This document shows positions 1-7,951 of a stretch of DNA of 16,744 bases, one piece after another. The DNA comes from Cryomorphaceae bacterium (GTDB lineage: Bacteria > Bacteroidota > Bacteroidia > Flavobacteriales > UBA7312): positions 1-16,744 of the forward strand of contig JABAYQ010000072.1 in NCBI GenBank assembly GCA_018608925.1. Reading direction: 5' to 3'. The position numbers and the translations under genes were made by a program. Below the pieces are notes generated by a model. It made no database searches. It was not told the origin of the DNA and was given only the letters and a program-made list of their open reading frames with translations. How positions within the stretch are numbered: position 1 is the stretch's first letter; every line of letters begins with the position of its first letter.

Positions 1-1077
1 TCTCAAATGCATGACATGGACGGCAAAGCCATCAACTATACTCTTAGAGAACCAATAGGGGTAGTTGGATGTATCTCTCCTTGGAATTTACCTATCTACC
101 TTCTTACCTGGAAAATTGCTCCAGCGCTAGCAGCAGGAAATACCGTAGTAGCAAAGCCTTCCGAGGTAACCCCTTATACCGCCTATTTATTAAGCGAAGT
201 TTGTAAAGAAGTTGGTTTTCCTAAAGGAGTGCTAAACATCGTACACGGACTAGGCCATAAAGTTGGGGAAGCAATAAGTGCCCATCCAGATACTCCTGTT
301 ATTTCTTTTACTGGAGGAACAGTAACAGGAGCCAAAATTGCGAAAGTAGCAGCTCCAATGTTTAAAAAACTTTCTCTTGAGTTAGGAGGAAAAAACCCAA
401 ATATCATTTTTGCAGATGCAAATTTTGATGAAGCTGTAAAGATGGCGGTTAAAGCATCCTTCAGAAACCAAGGGCAAATATGTTTGTGCGGATCTAGATT
501 GCTAGTAGAGAAATCAATCTTCGAGAAATTTAAACTTGCTTTTGTAGAAAAGACCAAGCAATTAAAAGTTGGAGACCCCAAAGAAAACAATGACATGGGA
601 GCGGTTGTTTCTAAGACTCACATGAACAAGATTTTAGAAAAAATAGAATTAGCTAAAACAGAAGGAGGAAAAGTATTGTGCGGAGGTCATCAAGTTATTT
701 TAGAGGGTGAGCTAAAAGGTGGCTACTATGTAGCCCCAACCATTCTTGAAGGATTAGACGCTTTTTGTGACACCAATCAGGAAGAAATTTTCGGCCCTGT
801 TGTTACTATAATGCCATTCGAAAACGAAGAACATGCGGTTGAAATAGCAAATAGCACCAAATACGGATTAGCAGCTAGTATCTTTACCCAAGACATTAGC
901 AAAGGCCACAGAGTTGCAGCAAACATTGATTCGGGAATTATCTGGATAAACACATGGATGATGCGCGATTTAAGAATCCCGTTTGGAGGAATGAAAGACT
1001 CAGGCGTAGGGCGAGAAGGAGGGTTTAAGTCTCTGGAATTTTTTACTGAACCAAAAAATGTTTGTTTAAAATTATAG
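1..1077 (+). CDS. Aldehyde dehydrogenase, 2-aminomuconate/2-hydroxymuconate-semialdehyde type (5'-truncated)
   Basis: NAD(P)-dependent aldehyde dehydrogenase that oxidises an aldehyde to the acid in the cytosol. The frame is open from base 1, so the Met at position 7 is internal and roughly 120-130 N-terminal residues of a normal ~480-residue enzyme lie outside the window. Numbering from that Met, the conserved cofactor-domain segment SPWNLP is at about residues 24-29, the general-base Glu is E125 in LELGGK, and the nucleophile is Cys159 in GQICLC. The C-terminal WMMRDLRIPFGGMKDSGVG block and the CLC at the active site resemble ALDH8/aminomuconate-semialdehyde and hydroxymuconate-semialdehyde dehydrogenases, which act in kynurenine (tryptophan) or catechol meta-cleavage degradation. 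No other gene of either pathway is visible, so the exact substrate is inferred. Only one base separates its TAG from the next ATG. The ALDH family call is very secure; the subfamily call is moderate. Confidence 0.93.
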   Translation, partial: SQMHDMDGKAINYTLREPIGVVGCISPWNLPIYLLTWKIAPALAAGNTVVAKPSEVTPYTAYLLSEVCKEVGFPKGVLNIVHGLGHKVGEAISAHPDTPVISFTGGTVTGAKIAKVAAPMFKKLSLELGGKNPNIIFADANFDEAVKMAVKASFRNQGQICLCGSRLLVEKSIFEKFKLAFVEKTKQLKVGDPKENNDMGAVVSKTHMNKILEKIELAKTEGGKVLCGGHQVILEGELKGGYYVAPTILEGLDAFCDTNQEEIFGPVVTIMPFENEEHAVEIANSTKYGLAASIFTQDISKGHRVAANIDSGIIWINTWMMRDLRIPFGGMKDSGVGREGGFKSLEFFTEPKNVCLKL

Positions 1078-1078
1078 A

Positions 1079-1633
1079 ATGAAACTATTAAGTATTATTG
1101 TTTTTATTCTTTGCTTTCAATGGAGCAATGCCCAAAGTTCGAAATTCATTTCTCAAATAGAAATTGGGGCACTAAGAGGTATTCAGCTTAGTAAAACATT
1201 CCCTATTCTAAAGTCAGGGTCTGTAGCAAATATTAAAGTAAGTAAGGAACTTAGCCCTTACGTTCAGATGGGTGCTGGCATTGGCTATATGCAATTAGAA
1301 AACGAAAACTTCACTCCTATTTACGCTTATTTTAAAGGGATTAAAAAAAAGACTTCCAACAGTTATTTTTTCGAAATGGCAATAGGGAGGTCTAAGGCAG
1401 AAAGCGATATTTTTAATAGCTCTCTAAACACGCAATACGAAGGTGGTGTTTATTTCTCACCAGGACTAGGATACCAATATTCTATCAATGAAAAATGGGC
1501 TATTTCAAGTTCTGTAAATTATGTAATGCAAAAAGCAGAACTAAGTCAGCTGAACGATTTACAAGAAATTTATCACACTGAAAAACTCAACATTGATTTA
1601 GTGATTTTCAAAATTGGACTTATAATTAGATAG
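1079..1633 (+). CDS. Small secreted, beta-barrel-like protein of unknown function
   Basis: A 184-residue protein that I cannot assign to a named family. It begins with a clear Sec signal peptide (MKLLSIIVFILCFQWSNAQ, likely cut after the A of NAQ). The rest alternates hydrophobic and polar residues with many Gly and aromatic residues, for example an AGIGYMQLE stretch and a PGLGYQYS stretch. That pattern is typical of small outer-membrane beta-barrels of the OmpA/OMP_b-brl type in Bacteroidota. The ATG lies one base after the upstream stop and its own stop is directly followed by the next ATG (TAGATG), so it is co-transcribed with both neighbours. It ends in an Arg rather than the usual terminal aromatic residue, which weakens the barrel reading. 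Expression and secretion look likely; the molecular role is unknown. Confidence 0.7.
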   Translation: MKLLSIIVFILCFQWSNAQSSKFISQIEIGALRGIQLSKTFPILKSGSVANIKVSKELSPYVQMGAGIGYMQLENENFTPIYAYFKGIKKKTSNSYFFEMAIGRSKAESDIFNSSLNTQYEGGVYFSPGLGYQYSINEKWAISSSVNYVMQKAELSQLNDLQEIYHTEKLNIDLVIFKIGLIIR

Positions 1634-3817
1634 ATGAAAAATCTCCTGTTTTTCTTCTGCATTTCTACCCATTTATTTAGCTATTCCCAAACAATAGTTA
1701 TTAACGAAATCGTATCTAAAACAACGAGCGATTCTGCTGATTGGATTGAAATTTATAATCCAAGCTCTGAAACTATTTCTTTATCGAACTACTATTTATC
1801 AGACGATATAAACAAACTTTTAAAATGGCAATTCCCCTCCATTACAATCAATCCACAAGCGTTTTTACTTATCTATGCCAGCGATAACTCTCTAGAAATA
1901 GCCAACGCTTTGCAAGCTAATTTTAAAATAAAAAGCGAAGGAGAAATTATTTATTTAACAGACAAAGACGAACAAATAATAGACCGCACTCCGGCCGTTT
2001 ATCTATTAGAAAACCAATCTTTCGGAAGGTATCCCGATGGCAGCAATTACTTCGGAAAATTAATAGCCCCAAGTCCATCAGCTAGCAATCAATATATTGA
2101 AATTCCTTTTAGTGACTTGTACTTTTCCCATCAGGCAGGAATCTATCAAGATACGTTCGAATTGAATATAAATCCTTCTTACCAAAACGCACAAATTTAT
2201 TATACTACCAATGGAAGTGAGCCAAACAATAGCAGCTTTCTATTCCAGCAATCTATTTCTATAAAGCAATTAGAAGAAAAGCAAAATATAATTTCTAACA
2301 TCTCTACAGCTGAAGATTGGACTGCTCCGAGAAATAATCTAAGTAAAGGGACAATTATTAAAGCCATTGCCTATTTAGACAATCAGGTAATAAGTTCGGT
2401 TTTTACTAAAAGTTATTTTGTTTTTCAAGAAGGAAAATACCCTGTTAATATTGTATCAATCACCAGCGATTCTGTCCACTTATTTAGCGATGAAACAGGA
2501 ATTTATGTAATGGGAAACAATACCAACTTTAGGCAAAGAGGAAGAGACTGGGAAAGGCCTGCTAACTTCGAGTTTTTCTCACAAGAAGGTAAGCTAATCC
2601 ACCAACAATCTATTGGAATAAGAGCAAGCGGAAACAAGGGGCGTACGGCTCCTCAGAAATCGTTGTTGCTATATGCTAGAGAAAGCTATGGAAACGAGCG
2701 CTTCAGACATGCTTTTTTCGAAAACAAAGAACAATCTACTTTCAAAAGACTAATCCTAAGATCGGCCAGTAGTAACGACTGGAAAAACACCTTATTTAAA
2801 AACGAATTAGCTCAAAAATTAAGTGCAAATCTCGATTTCGAACACCCTGCATCTATTCCAGTTATTGCTTTTATCAACGGGGAGTATTGGGGAATTCATC
2901 ACTTATCGGAAAGAACAGACGAAAATTATATGTCTGATTATAGAAACGTTGACGATGACGAAATTGACTTCCTATCATCTAATTCCATTGTAGAGTTAGG
3001 AAGTAGTAATGATTATTTAGCACTTAAAGAATTTATTTTACAAAACGATTTGAGCGATCCCTCCAATTACAACTATGCTAGCTCACAAATAAATATCTCC
3101 AACTTTATAGACTACAACTGTGCCGAATTGTTTTTCTCAAATACGGACTGGCCCAATAACAATATTAAATTCTGGAAGAAACAAAAACAAGGCAAGTGGG
3201 AATGGCTTTTTTACGACTGCGACGAATGCTTTAATTATGAGTATTACAATTTATTAGGTGACTTTGTAAACCTCAACAATTACCAAAAAGATTTCCCTGA
3301 GTGGTCTACCTTTTTAATGCATCATTTATTAAAAAACGAACAATTCAAACAAGATTTTCGATTTCGATTCGAACAGCTAATCAACACCGATTTTTCGTCG
3401 TCCAGCCTATTGCGCCAAATAGAGGAAATGAAAAATATTTACGCTCCTTTGGTTAGCGAACATAGCTTAAGGTGGAATGCCCCTTTAACTATAAGCGATT
3501 GGAGTGAAGCGGTAGGAGGTTTGGAGTCTTTCGCTGCTATCCGTCCGTCTGTGGTCAAACAACAGCTACAAGAATACTTTAAACTTCCGTTTGTTATATT
3601 TCCTAATCCAAGTAGTGGGGCTGTTTCAATAGAGTGGAAAGGAAATTATTCCGAAGTTGAAGAAGTAAACTTTAAAACAATTACAGGACAATTGGTGTAT
3701 TCTGCTGATCTAGAATCGGGAAGATTGATCAATTTATCTTTCTTAGGACCTGGAGTGTACTTAGCTGAGGTTGTTTTGAAAAACCACGTTTATTACCAAA
3801 AAATAATTCTTTATTAA
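1634..3817 (+). CDS. Secreted CotH-kinase-fold protein with lamin-tail domain and T9SS sorting domain
   Basis: A 727-residue secreted multidomain protein. A Sec signal peptide occupies about residues 1-19 (ending SYSQ). Residues ~20-120 look like a lamin-tail domain (IVINEIVSK, DWIEIYNPSS, then LSDD). Residues ~165-262 look like the chitobiase/hexosaminidase C-terminal Ig-like module (IYYTTNGSEPN at 188-198). Residues ~268-620 match the CotH kinase-like fold, including the YWGIHHLSERTDENY segment (418-432) and WEWLFYDCDECF (522-533), which corresponds to the family's W-D-x-D metal-binding motif. Residues ~652-727 form a type A T9SS C-terminal domain (FPNPSSG, then TGQLVY, GVYLAEV, YQKIILY), which predicts export across the outer membrane and surface attachment or release. 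CotH proteins are atypical protein kinases of spore coats; in Bacteroidota their substrates are unknown. The start directly abuts the previous stop. Its stop touches the stop of the convergent gene. Confidence 0.9.
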   Translation: MKNLLFFFCISTHLFSYSQTIVINEIVSKTTSDSADWIEIYNPSSETISLSNYYLSDDINKLLKWQFPSITINPQAFLLIYASDNSLEIANALQANFKIKSEGEIIYLTDKDEQIIDRTPAVYLLENQSFGRYPDGSNYFGKLIAPSPSASNQYIEIPFSDLYFSHQAGIYQDTFELNINPSYQNAQIYYTTNGSEPNNSSFLFQQSISIKQLEEKQNIISNISTAEDWTAPRNNLSKGTIIKAIAYLDNQVISSVFTKSYFVFQEGKYPVNIVSITSDSVHLFSDETGIYVMGNNTNFRQRGRDWERPANFEFFSQEGKLIHQQSIGIRASGNKGRTAPQKSLLLYARESYGNERFRHAFFENKEQSTFKRLILRSASSNDWKNTLFKNELAQKLSANLDFEHPASIPVIAFINGEYWGIHHLSERTDENYMSDYRNVDDDEIDFLSSNSIVELGSSNDYLALKEFILQNDLSDPSNYNYASSQINISNFIDYNCAELFFSNTDWPNNNIKFWKKQKQGKWEWLFYDCDECFNYEYYNLLGDFVNLNNYQKDFPEWSTFLMHHLLKNEQFKQDFRFRFEQLINTDFSSSSLLRQIEEMKNIYAPLVSEHSLRWNAPLTISDWSEAVGGLESFAAIRPSVVKQQLQEYFKLPFVIFPNPSSGAVSIEWKGNYSEVEEVNFKTITGQLVYSADLESGRLINLSFLGPGVYLAEVVLKNHVYYQKIILY

Positions 3818-3824
3818 TTATTTT
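3800..3824. repeat. A/T-only inverted repeat across the convergent stop codons
   Basis: A perfect 9-bp inverted repeat (AAAATAATT at 3800-3808 and AATTATTTT at 3816-3824) with a 7-base loop spans the last codons of the CotH-type gene and the last codon of the small minus-strand gene. Read on the minus strand, the second arm runs into two further Ts and then GG. It could act as a weak terminator for the minus-strand operon, since nothing else hairpin-like is seen at either 3' end. The stem has no G/C pair, so it would be unstable and may be chance in A/T-rich DNA. Confidence 0.25.
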
Positions 3825-4075
3825 AAAAAAGGGTCAATATACTTGATGTCTCTTTTTGAAAACACAGAAATAGGATTACCTTTATTTTCTGTCCTTGATT
3901 CTTTAAACTGAATTTGAATGCCATCAGCAGTATCTAATACCTCAACTACTGCACCTACAATTCGCTTGTTGTTTCTTAATAATAGTTCTACTTGATTGCC
4001 TATTAATTTATTGCAGAAGTTATTTCCGAATTGGTTCTTCTGATAAATAGCATCTAGTTCGTCTTTCCAATACAT
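3818..4075 (-). CDS. Small conserved-looking cytosolic protein of unknown function (85 aa)
   Basis: An 85-residue protein with no signal peptide or membrane segment. After a short N-terminal helix-like part (MYWKDELDAIYQK), the middle reads like small-barrel beta strands: NQVELLLRNNKRIVGAVV, then a turn, then GIQIQFKE, then ISVFSKRDIKYIDPF. The pattern V-E-L-x-L-x-N, then V-x-G-x-V, then an I-x-F strand, and a final I-K-Y-I-D-P strand recalls Sm-like or SH3-like folds, but this is only a visual impression. Codon use looks the same as its neighbours and the ATG is clear. It lies 81 nt after the GH92 gene on the same strand and could be the last gene of that operon or transcribed alone. Function unknown. 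Confidence 0.6.
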   Translation of the reverse strand: MYWKDELDAIYQKNQFGNNFCNKLIGNQVELLLRNNKRIVGAVVEVLDTADGIQIQFKESRTENKGNPISVFSKRDIKYIDPFLK

Positions 4076-4156
4076 TTTTCATCTTTTTAATGAAACAAAT
4101 TTCATCAATTAATAAAAACAAATGGTTATGACAAAATGAAATAAGTGTTAAAAATG
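4076..4156. other. 81-bp spacer with short inverted repeat between GH92 gene and small gene
   Basis: This is the longest spacer in the window. It holds a perfect 6-bp inverted repeat (ATGAAA 4090-4095, TTTCAT 4100-4105, loop CAAA), located 15-31 bases before the small gene's ATG. On the minus strand GAAATTTG, one mismatch from the Bacteroidota -7 box TAnnTTTG, overlaps this repeat, but no -33 TTTG box sits at the usual spacing. I see no run of Ts that would make it an intrinsic terminator in either direction. It could hold a weak promoter, an operator or a leader hairpin for the small gene, or nothing. Confidence 0.3.
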
Positions 4157-7036
4157 CTACTCAATGATAATCTCATCAGTAAAAAGCCATGTTTTTCCGC
4201 CTGATCCTAAATGCCAATCAGGACATAATCCGTAATTAGTCGCTTCAACTCTAATAAACTTTGTCTTAACTCCATTTAATTTAGCGCTAAAATCCTGATG
4301 AAAAGAACCATACTCATTGTCGGGGAAATCGTTTTTAACAACAGCCACTTCTTTAAAATTAACTCCATCCGATGAGATAGAAAAACAAACAGAACTAGGA
4401 TAGAATATCCATGATTTTATGTCTTGTAAAAATCCAATTGAAACTAAGGATATAGTCTTTTCACTTCCTAAATCGACAGTAGCCTTTACATCTTCTCTAT
4501 AGCCTTGCCATCTTCCTGTTCTGTAACTTCCTGATCCTCGTAAATGATCAATTAAAGTTTTATCTCCTGCAGCAGAATATTGATTTGCATACTGGCTATC
4601 TATACTAATGGTTCTAGATCCATCAATTTTAAAGAATGGAGAAGAAATAGTAGTGCTAGCCTGCTCACCGACATACAATTTGGACTTAATTACTATATCG
4701 GAATTTACTACTATTTGACTATTGTAAATAGGGCTTGAAGAATTTGGTTCGCTTCCATCACTAGTATAGCGAATAATGCCATCAACTGGACTTGCTATAG
4801 CAACTAACAAACTATCGGTAAAGGTTTCGCTAATTGCCTCAAAATAAGGAACAGGAATAATATTATTGTCTTTTATAGAAGATGGAGGCTGACTATCTAG
4901 TCCCCATTTTTTTTCTTTGTAACCCATTTCGAAAACCAACTCTCCTCCTTGCATAATATCCTGATGCATCAAAAAAGTATGATCGAATGCTTTTCCGTTT
5001 AAAGTAGCCGACTGAATATATTTATTTATTGGAGATAAATGGTTAGCTATAATTTGAAAGGTATTTCCATTTTCCAGATTTAAACTTAGCTGATCGAAAA
5101 GAGGTGTTCCTATGGTGTAATAATCCAATCCTGGTGTTACAGAATAAAAACCCATTGCGCTCAAAACAAACCAAGAAGACATTTGTCCGCAATCCTCATT
5201 TCCAGATAATCCGTCGGGAGCGTTTTGGTATTGCTCTTCCATTATTTGGCGCACTCTAGCCTGTGTTTTCCAAGGCTCGTTTACGTAATTATATAGGTAT
5301 GCCATATGGTGACTTGGCTCATTTCCGTGAGCATACTGACCAATCAATCCTGTAATATCTACTTGTTCTCTTCCGCTAGTACTACTATTGGCACTAAACA
5401 TTTGATCTAAGTGATTGCTGTAATTTTCTTTTCCACCCATTAGAGCAATGTGGCCTTCAATGTCTTGAGGAACAAACAAAGAATATTGCCAAGCGTTTGC
5501 TTCCGTATAGTTAAAATTTACTTCTTCAGGAAGAAAAGGACCAAACCACCTGTTATTTACTTTAGCTCTTAAAAATCCTGTTTCAGGATCGTATAGGTTT
5601 TTATAGTATTGTGCTCTCTGGTAAAATTGCTTAGCAGTTTGAGACTGATTCAAGGAGTCGGCCATTATTGCGATGCACCAATCGTCATAAGCATATTCTA
5701 ACGTTTTAGAAACCGATTCTGGCTCATCACTTGCAGCAATAAACCCTTTTTCTTTATAGTACTCTAAGCCTTCGCTATCTAATGTTGCACTGTAAACCAT
5801 AGCCTCTAAAGCCATCTCGGTATCATAATCCCTTATGCCTTTAGCGTATGCGTCTACAATAACAGGAATGGAATGGTATCCAATCATGCAATTAGTATAG
5901 TTAGCTGCTAGCTCCCAAATAGGCAGCTTTCCTCCTTGCTGGTATTGTCGAAGGAGAGTTCTAATAAACGAATTGGTTCTTTTTTGGTCGATAATAGTAA
6001 ACAAGGGGTGTGTTGCTCTAAAGGTGTCCCAAAGAGAAAAAATCGTGTAGTGCTTATCAATAGTATCTTTATGAATTTCTAAATCCATTCCTCTATACCT
6101 TCCGTCCACATCTATATAAAGATTGGGGTTGAGCATGCTATGATACAAGGAAGTATAAAAGATCGTTTTGTTATCATCGGACCTCCCTTGCACTGTAATT
6201 TTAGAAAGCTCTTTTTCCCAACTAGCTTGTACTTGCTGTTTTGCTTTTTGGAAATCCCAGTGAGGAACTTCCGCTTCCATATTTTGTTGAGCCCCAAGCA
6301 TATCTACAGGAGATATTGCTACTTTTATTTGCAATGGTTCATCGAGAATACCAAATTCAAAGCCAGCAATAAGACTATCGTTATTGAAGCTTAGCTCTTG
6401 AAAAGGGTGGGAAAGTTTTAAATAAAAATGAACCCTTTGGTCGTTGGCCCATTCCGAAGAATATCGATAGCCCCTAATAGTTAGGCTATCTATAACTTGT
6501 AGTTGTGCGTCTAAAACTCTATCTCTATGCTGAAGATCTATGATTAATTTTGCACTATCGCCTTTTTCGTAATTGTATTTATGAAAGCCTACTCTAGGAG
6601 TTGCGGTAAGTTCTACATTTATATTTTCATCTTCTAAAAAAACTTGGTAATAACCCGCTTGGGCATTTTCATTGTCGTGAGAAAAAGAAGATCTATAGCC
6701 AGGTTGGCCGTCGGCTCCGTTGTTAAAAATCAGCTCTCTACTTTTGGGCATTAATAATACGTCTGCGTAATCAGAAATACCCGTACCACTTAAATGGGTG
6801 TGAGAAAAGCCGTAAATATAAGAGTCCGTATAATGATAACCTCCACAACCATCCCACCCTTCTAATCTAGTATCAGGACTTAACTGTACCATTCCGAAAG
6901 GAGAGCTGGGCCCAGGGTAGGTGTGTCCGTGTCCGCCTGTTCCTATAAAAGGATTGACCCATTCTACTAAAGATTTTTGAGCGGGCTGACAAGCGCCAAT
7001 TAAAAGCGCTAAAAACAATAGAGATTTAAATTTCAT
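4157..7036 (-). CDS. GH92 alpha-mannosidase lipoprotein with C-terminal chitobiase-like and F5/8-type modules
   Basis: Calcium-dependent exo-alpha-mannosidase of family GH92, predicted to remove terminal alpha-mannose from N-glycans in the periplasm or at the outer membrane. Start chosen at the ATG at 7036, which overlaps the upstream stop as TGATG and gives a clean lipoprotein signal (MKFKSLLFLALLIGAC, lipid Cys16). An in-frame TTG 18 bases upstream would spoil that signal. The 959-residue product shows WVNPFIGTGG (26-35), GFSHTHLSGTG (76-86), YTEANAWQY with the likely catalytic Glu512, GNEPSHHM (571-578) and GNEDCGQMSSW (612-622), all GH92 signatures. A usual GH92 ends near residue 730. Here it is followed by a chitobiase-like module (YTSDGSEPN, 757-765) and a discoidin/F5/8-type module (~806-959) that may bind glycan. 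No acidic surface-export signal follows the lipid Cys. The linkage preference (alpha-1,2, 1,3 or 1,6) cannot be settled by eye. Confidence 0.94.
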   Translation of the reverse strand: MKFKSLLFLALLIGACQPAQKSLVEWVNPFIGTGGHGHTYPGPSSPFGMVQLSPDTRLEGWDGCGGYHYTDSYIYGFSHTHLSGTGISDYADVLLMPKSRELIFNNGADGQPGYRSSFSHDNENAQAGYYQVFLEDENINVELTATPRVGFHKYNYEKGDSAKLIIDLQHRDRVLDAQLQVIDSLTIRGYRYSSEWANDQRVHFYLKLSHPFQELSFNNDSLIAGFEFGILDEPLQIKVAISPVDMLGAQQNMEAEVPHWDFQKAKQQVQASWEKELSKITVQGRSDDNKTIFYTSLYHSMLNPNLYIDVDGRYRGMDLEIHKDTIDKHYTIFSLWDTFRATHPLFTIIDQKRTNSFIRTLLRQYQQGGKLPIWELAANYTNCMIGYHSIPVIVDAYAKGIRDYDTEMALEAMVYSATLDSEGLEYYKEKGFIAASDEPESVSKTLEYAYDDWCIAIMADSLNQSQTAKQFYQRAQYYKNLYDPETGFLRAKVNNRWFGPFLPEEVNFNYTEANAWQYSLFVPQDIEGHIALMGGKENYSNHLDQMFSANSSTSGREQVDITGLIGQYAHGNEPSHHMAYLYNYVNEPWKTQARVRQIMEEQYQNAPDGLSGNEDCGQMSSWFVLSAMGFYSVTPGLDYYTIGTPLFDQLSLNLENGNTFQIIANHLSPINKYIQSATLNGKAFDHTFLMHQDIMQGGELVFEMGYKEKKWGLDSQPPSSIKDNNIIPVPYFEAISETFTDSLLVAIASPVDGIIRYTSDGSEPNSSSPIYNSQIVVNSDIVIKSKLYVGEQASTTISSPFFKIDGSRTISIDSQYANQYSAAGDKTLIDHLRGSGSYRTGRWQGYREDVKATVDLGSEKTISLVSIGFLQDIKSWIFYPSSVCFSISSDGVNFKEVAVVKNDFPDNEYGSFHQDFSAKLNGVKTKFIRVEATNYGLCPDWHLGSGGKTWLFTDEIIIE

Positions 7037-7038
7037 CA
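7034..7038 (-). promoter_or_regulatory. TGATG stop-start overlap (translational coupling)
   Basis: The ROK kinase stop TGA (7038-7036) shares its last base with the GH92 start ATG (7036-7034). A GGAAAG stretch ends 10 bases before this ATG, a little far for a classical ribosome site. The overlap suggests that ribosomes finishing the kinase re-initiate on the mannosidase, and it decides the GH92 start. Confidence 0.6.
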
Positions 7039-7941
7039 CGATATTTCTTTCCAAACTAATGCACTTGCTCCCAGAATTGCAGCATCTACGCCTTCTAAAG
7101 CAGAAGGTAATATTTGGATTTTGTTTTTATAAATTTCAAGAAGATTTTCTTCCATATATTTTCTGGTCGAATCAAAAATCAAAGGTCCAGCTTGTGCCAA
7201 TCCTCCAAATAAAAATATAATTCTAGGGCTGGTAATTGCTACCACATTAGATAAGGCAAATCCTAAAATTTTTGCTGTTTTATCAAAGGCTTGCAAGGCC
7301 CACTCTTCGCCATTGTTAGCAGCTTCGGCAACCTGTTCTGAAGTCCAATCTTTTTGAGTCATTTCGAAGGCTGTCTTGCTAATTCCTGTTGCAGAAGCAT
7401 AGGTTTCTAAACACCCTTTTCTGCCACAACCACACTCTCTACCATCCATAACTACGATAGTATGGCCTAGTTCTCCGGCAAAAGCATCATGTCCATAAAT
7501 TAAGTTTCCGTTACTAACAATACCACTTCCTAGGCCTGTTCCTAGGGTTACGGTAATGAAATTATTTACTCCTTTTGCTCCTCCGTAAATCATTTCTCCT
7601 AAAGCAGCAGCATTAGCATCGTTTGTAACCAATACTGGCAAATCAAAATGCTTGTTAAAAAGCTCTTTTAAATGAACAACACCTTTCCATTTTAAGTTAG
7701 GTGCAAACTCAATAGTTCCGTTATAGTAGTTTCCGTTAGGAGCTCCTATTCCTACACCAACCGCTTCGTTGTTTCCTAAATTATCTAATAATTGACGGGA
7801 AACCTCGCTAACAAACTCTTCTGGTTGTTCAAAATCTGTTGTACTTATTTTTCCTTTCCAAATAAAATCACCGTTAGACTCTACCCATCCGAATACAGTA
7901 TTTGTTCCGCCAATATCTATTCCTGCACTTACTTTTTTCAT
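7036..7941 (-). CDS. ROK-family sugar kinase (glucokinase/mannokinase/GlcNAc kinase-like)
   Basis: A cytosolic 301-residue ATP-dependent hexose kinase of the ROK family. It shows the phosphate-binding loop DIGGTN (residues 9-14), the sugar-binding/catalytic NDANAAALGE (107-116; catalytic base Asp108), GTGLGSG (134-140), ELGH (157-160) and the zinc motif C-x-C-G-R-K-G-C-L-E (170-179) of ROK sugar kinases. Length is normal and there is no DNA-binding N-terminal extension, so it is a kinase and not a ROK repressor. The family phosphorylates glucose, mannose, fructose, allose or N-acetylated hexosamines. Given its place between a hexosaminidase and a mannosidase gene, mannose or GlcNAc is the likely substrate, but this is inference from context. 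It begins 10 nt after the GH20 gene and overlaps the GH92 start by one base. Confidence 0.94.
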   Translation of the reverse strand: MKKVSAGIDIGGTNTVFGWVESNGDFIWKGKISTTDFEQPEEFVSEVSRQLLDNLGNNEAVGVGIGAPNGNYYNGTIEFAPNLKWKGVVHLKELFNKHFDLPVLVTNDANAAALGEMIYGGAKGVNNFITVTLGTGLGSGIVSNGNLIYGHDAFAGELGHTIVVMDGRECGCGRKGCLETYASATGISKTAFEMTQKDWTSEQVAEAANNGEEWALQAFDKTAKILGFALSNVVAITSPRIIFLFGGLAQAGPLIFDSTRKYMEENLLEIYKNKIQILPSALEGVDAAILGASALVWKEIS

Positions 7942-7951
7942 CCTTGCGAAT

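Noticed and set aside
183..596. 137-codon open frame on the minus strand inside the aldehyde dehydrogenase gene
   Set aside because: It lies fully antisense to a well-conserved enzyme, and its translation shows no domain, signal peptide or conserved pattern.
4090..4105. 6-bp hairpin upstream of the small gene considered as a terminator for the GH92 operon
   Set aside because: The stem is short and A/T-rich, and it is not followed by a T-run on the minus strand.
6112..6394. Short open frames on both strands inside the GH92 gene
   Set aside because: They overlap conserved GH92 coding sequence in other frames and show no recognisable protein pattern.
7036..7054. Upstream TTG start for the GH92 gene at 7054
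   Set aside because: It would add six residues before the lipoprotein signal; the ATG at 7036 overlaps the ROK stop as TGATG and gives a clean signal.
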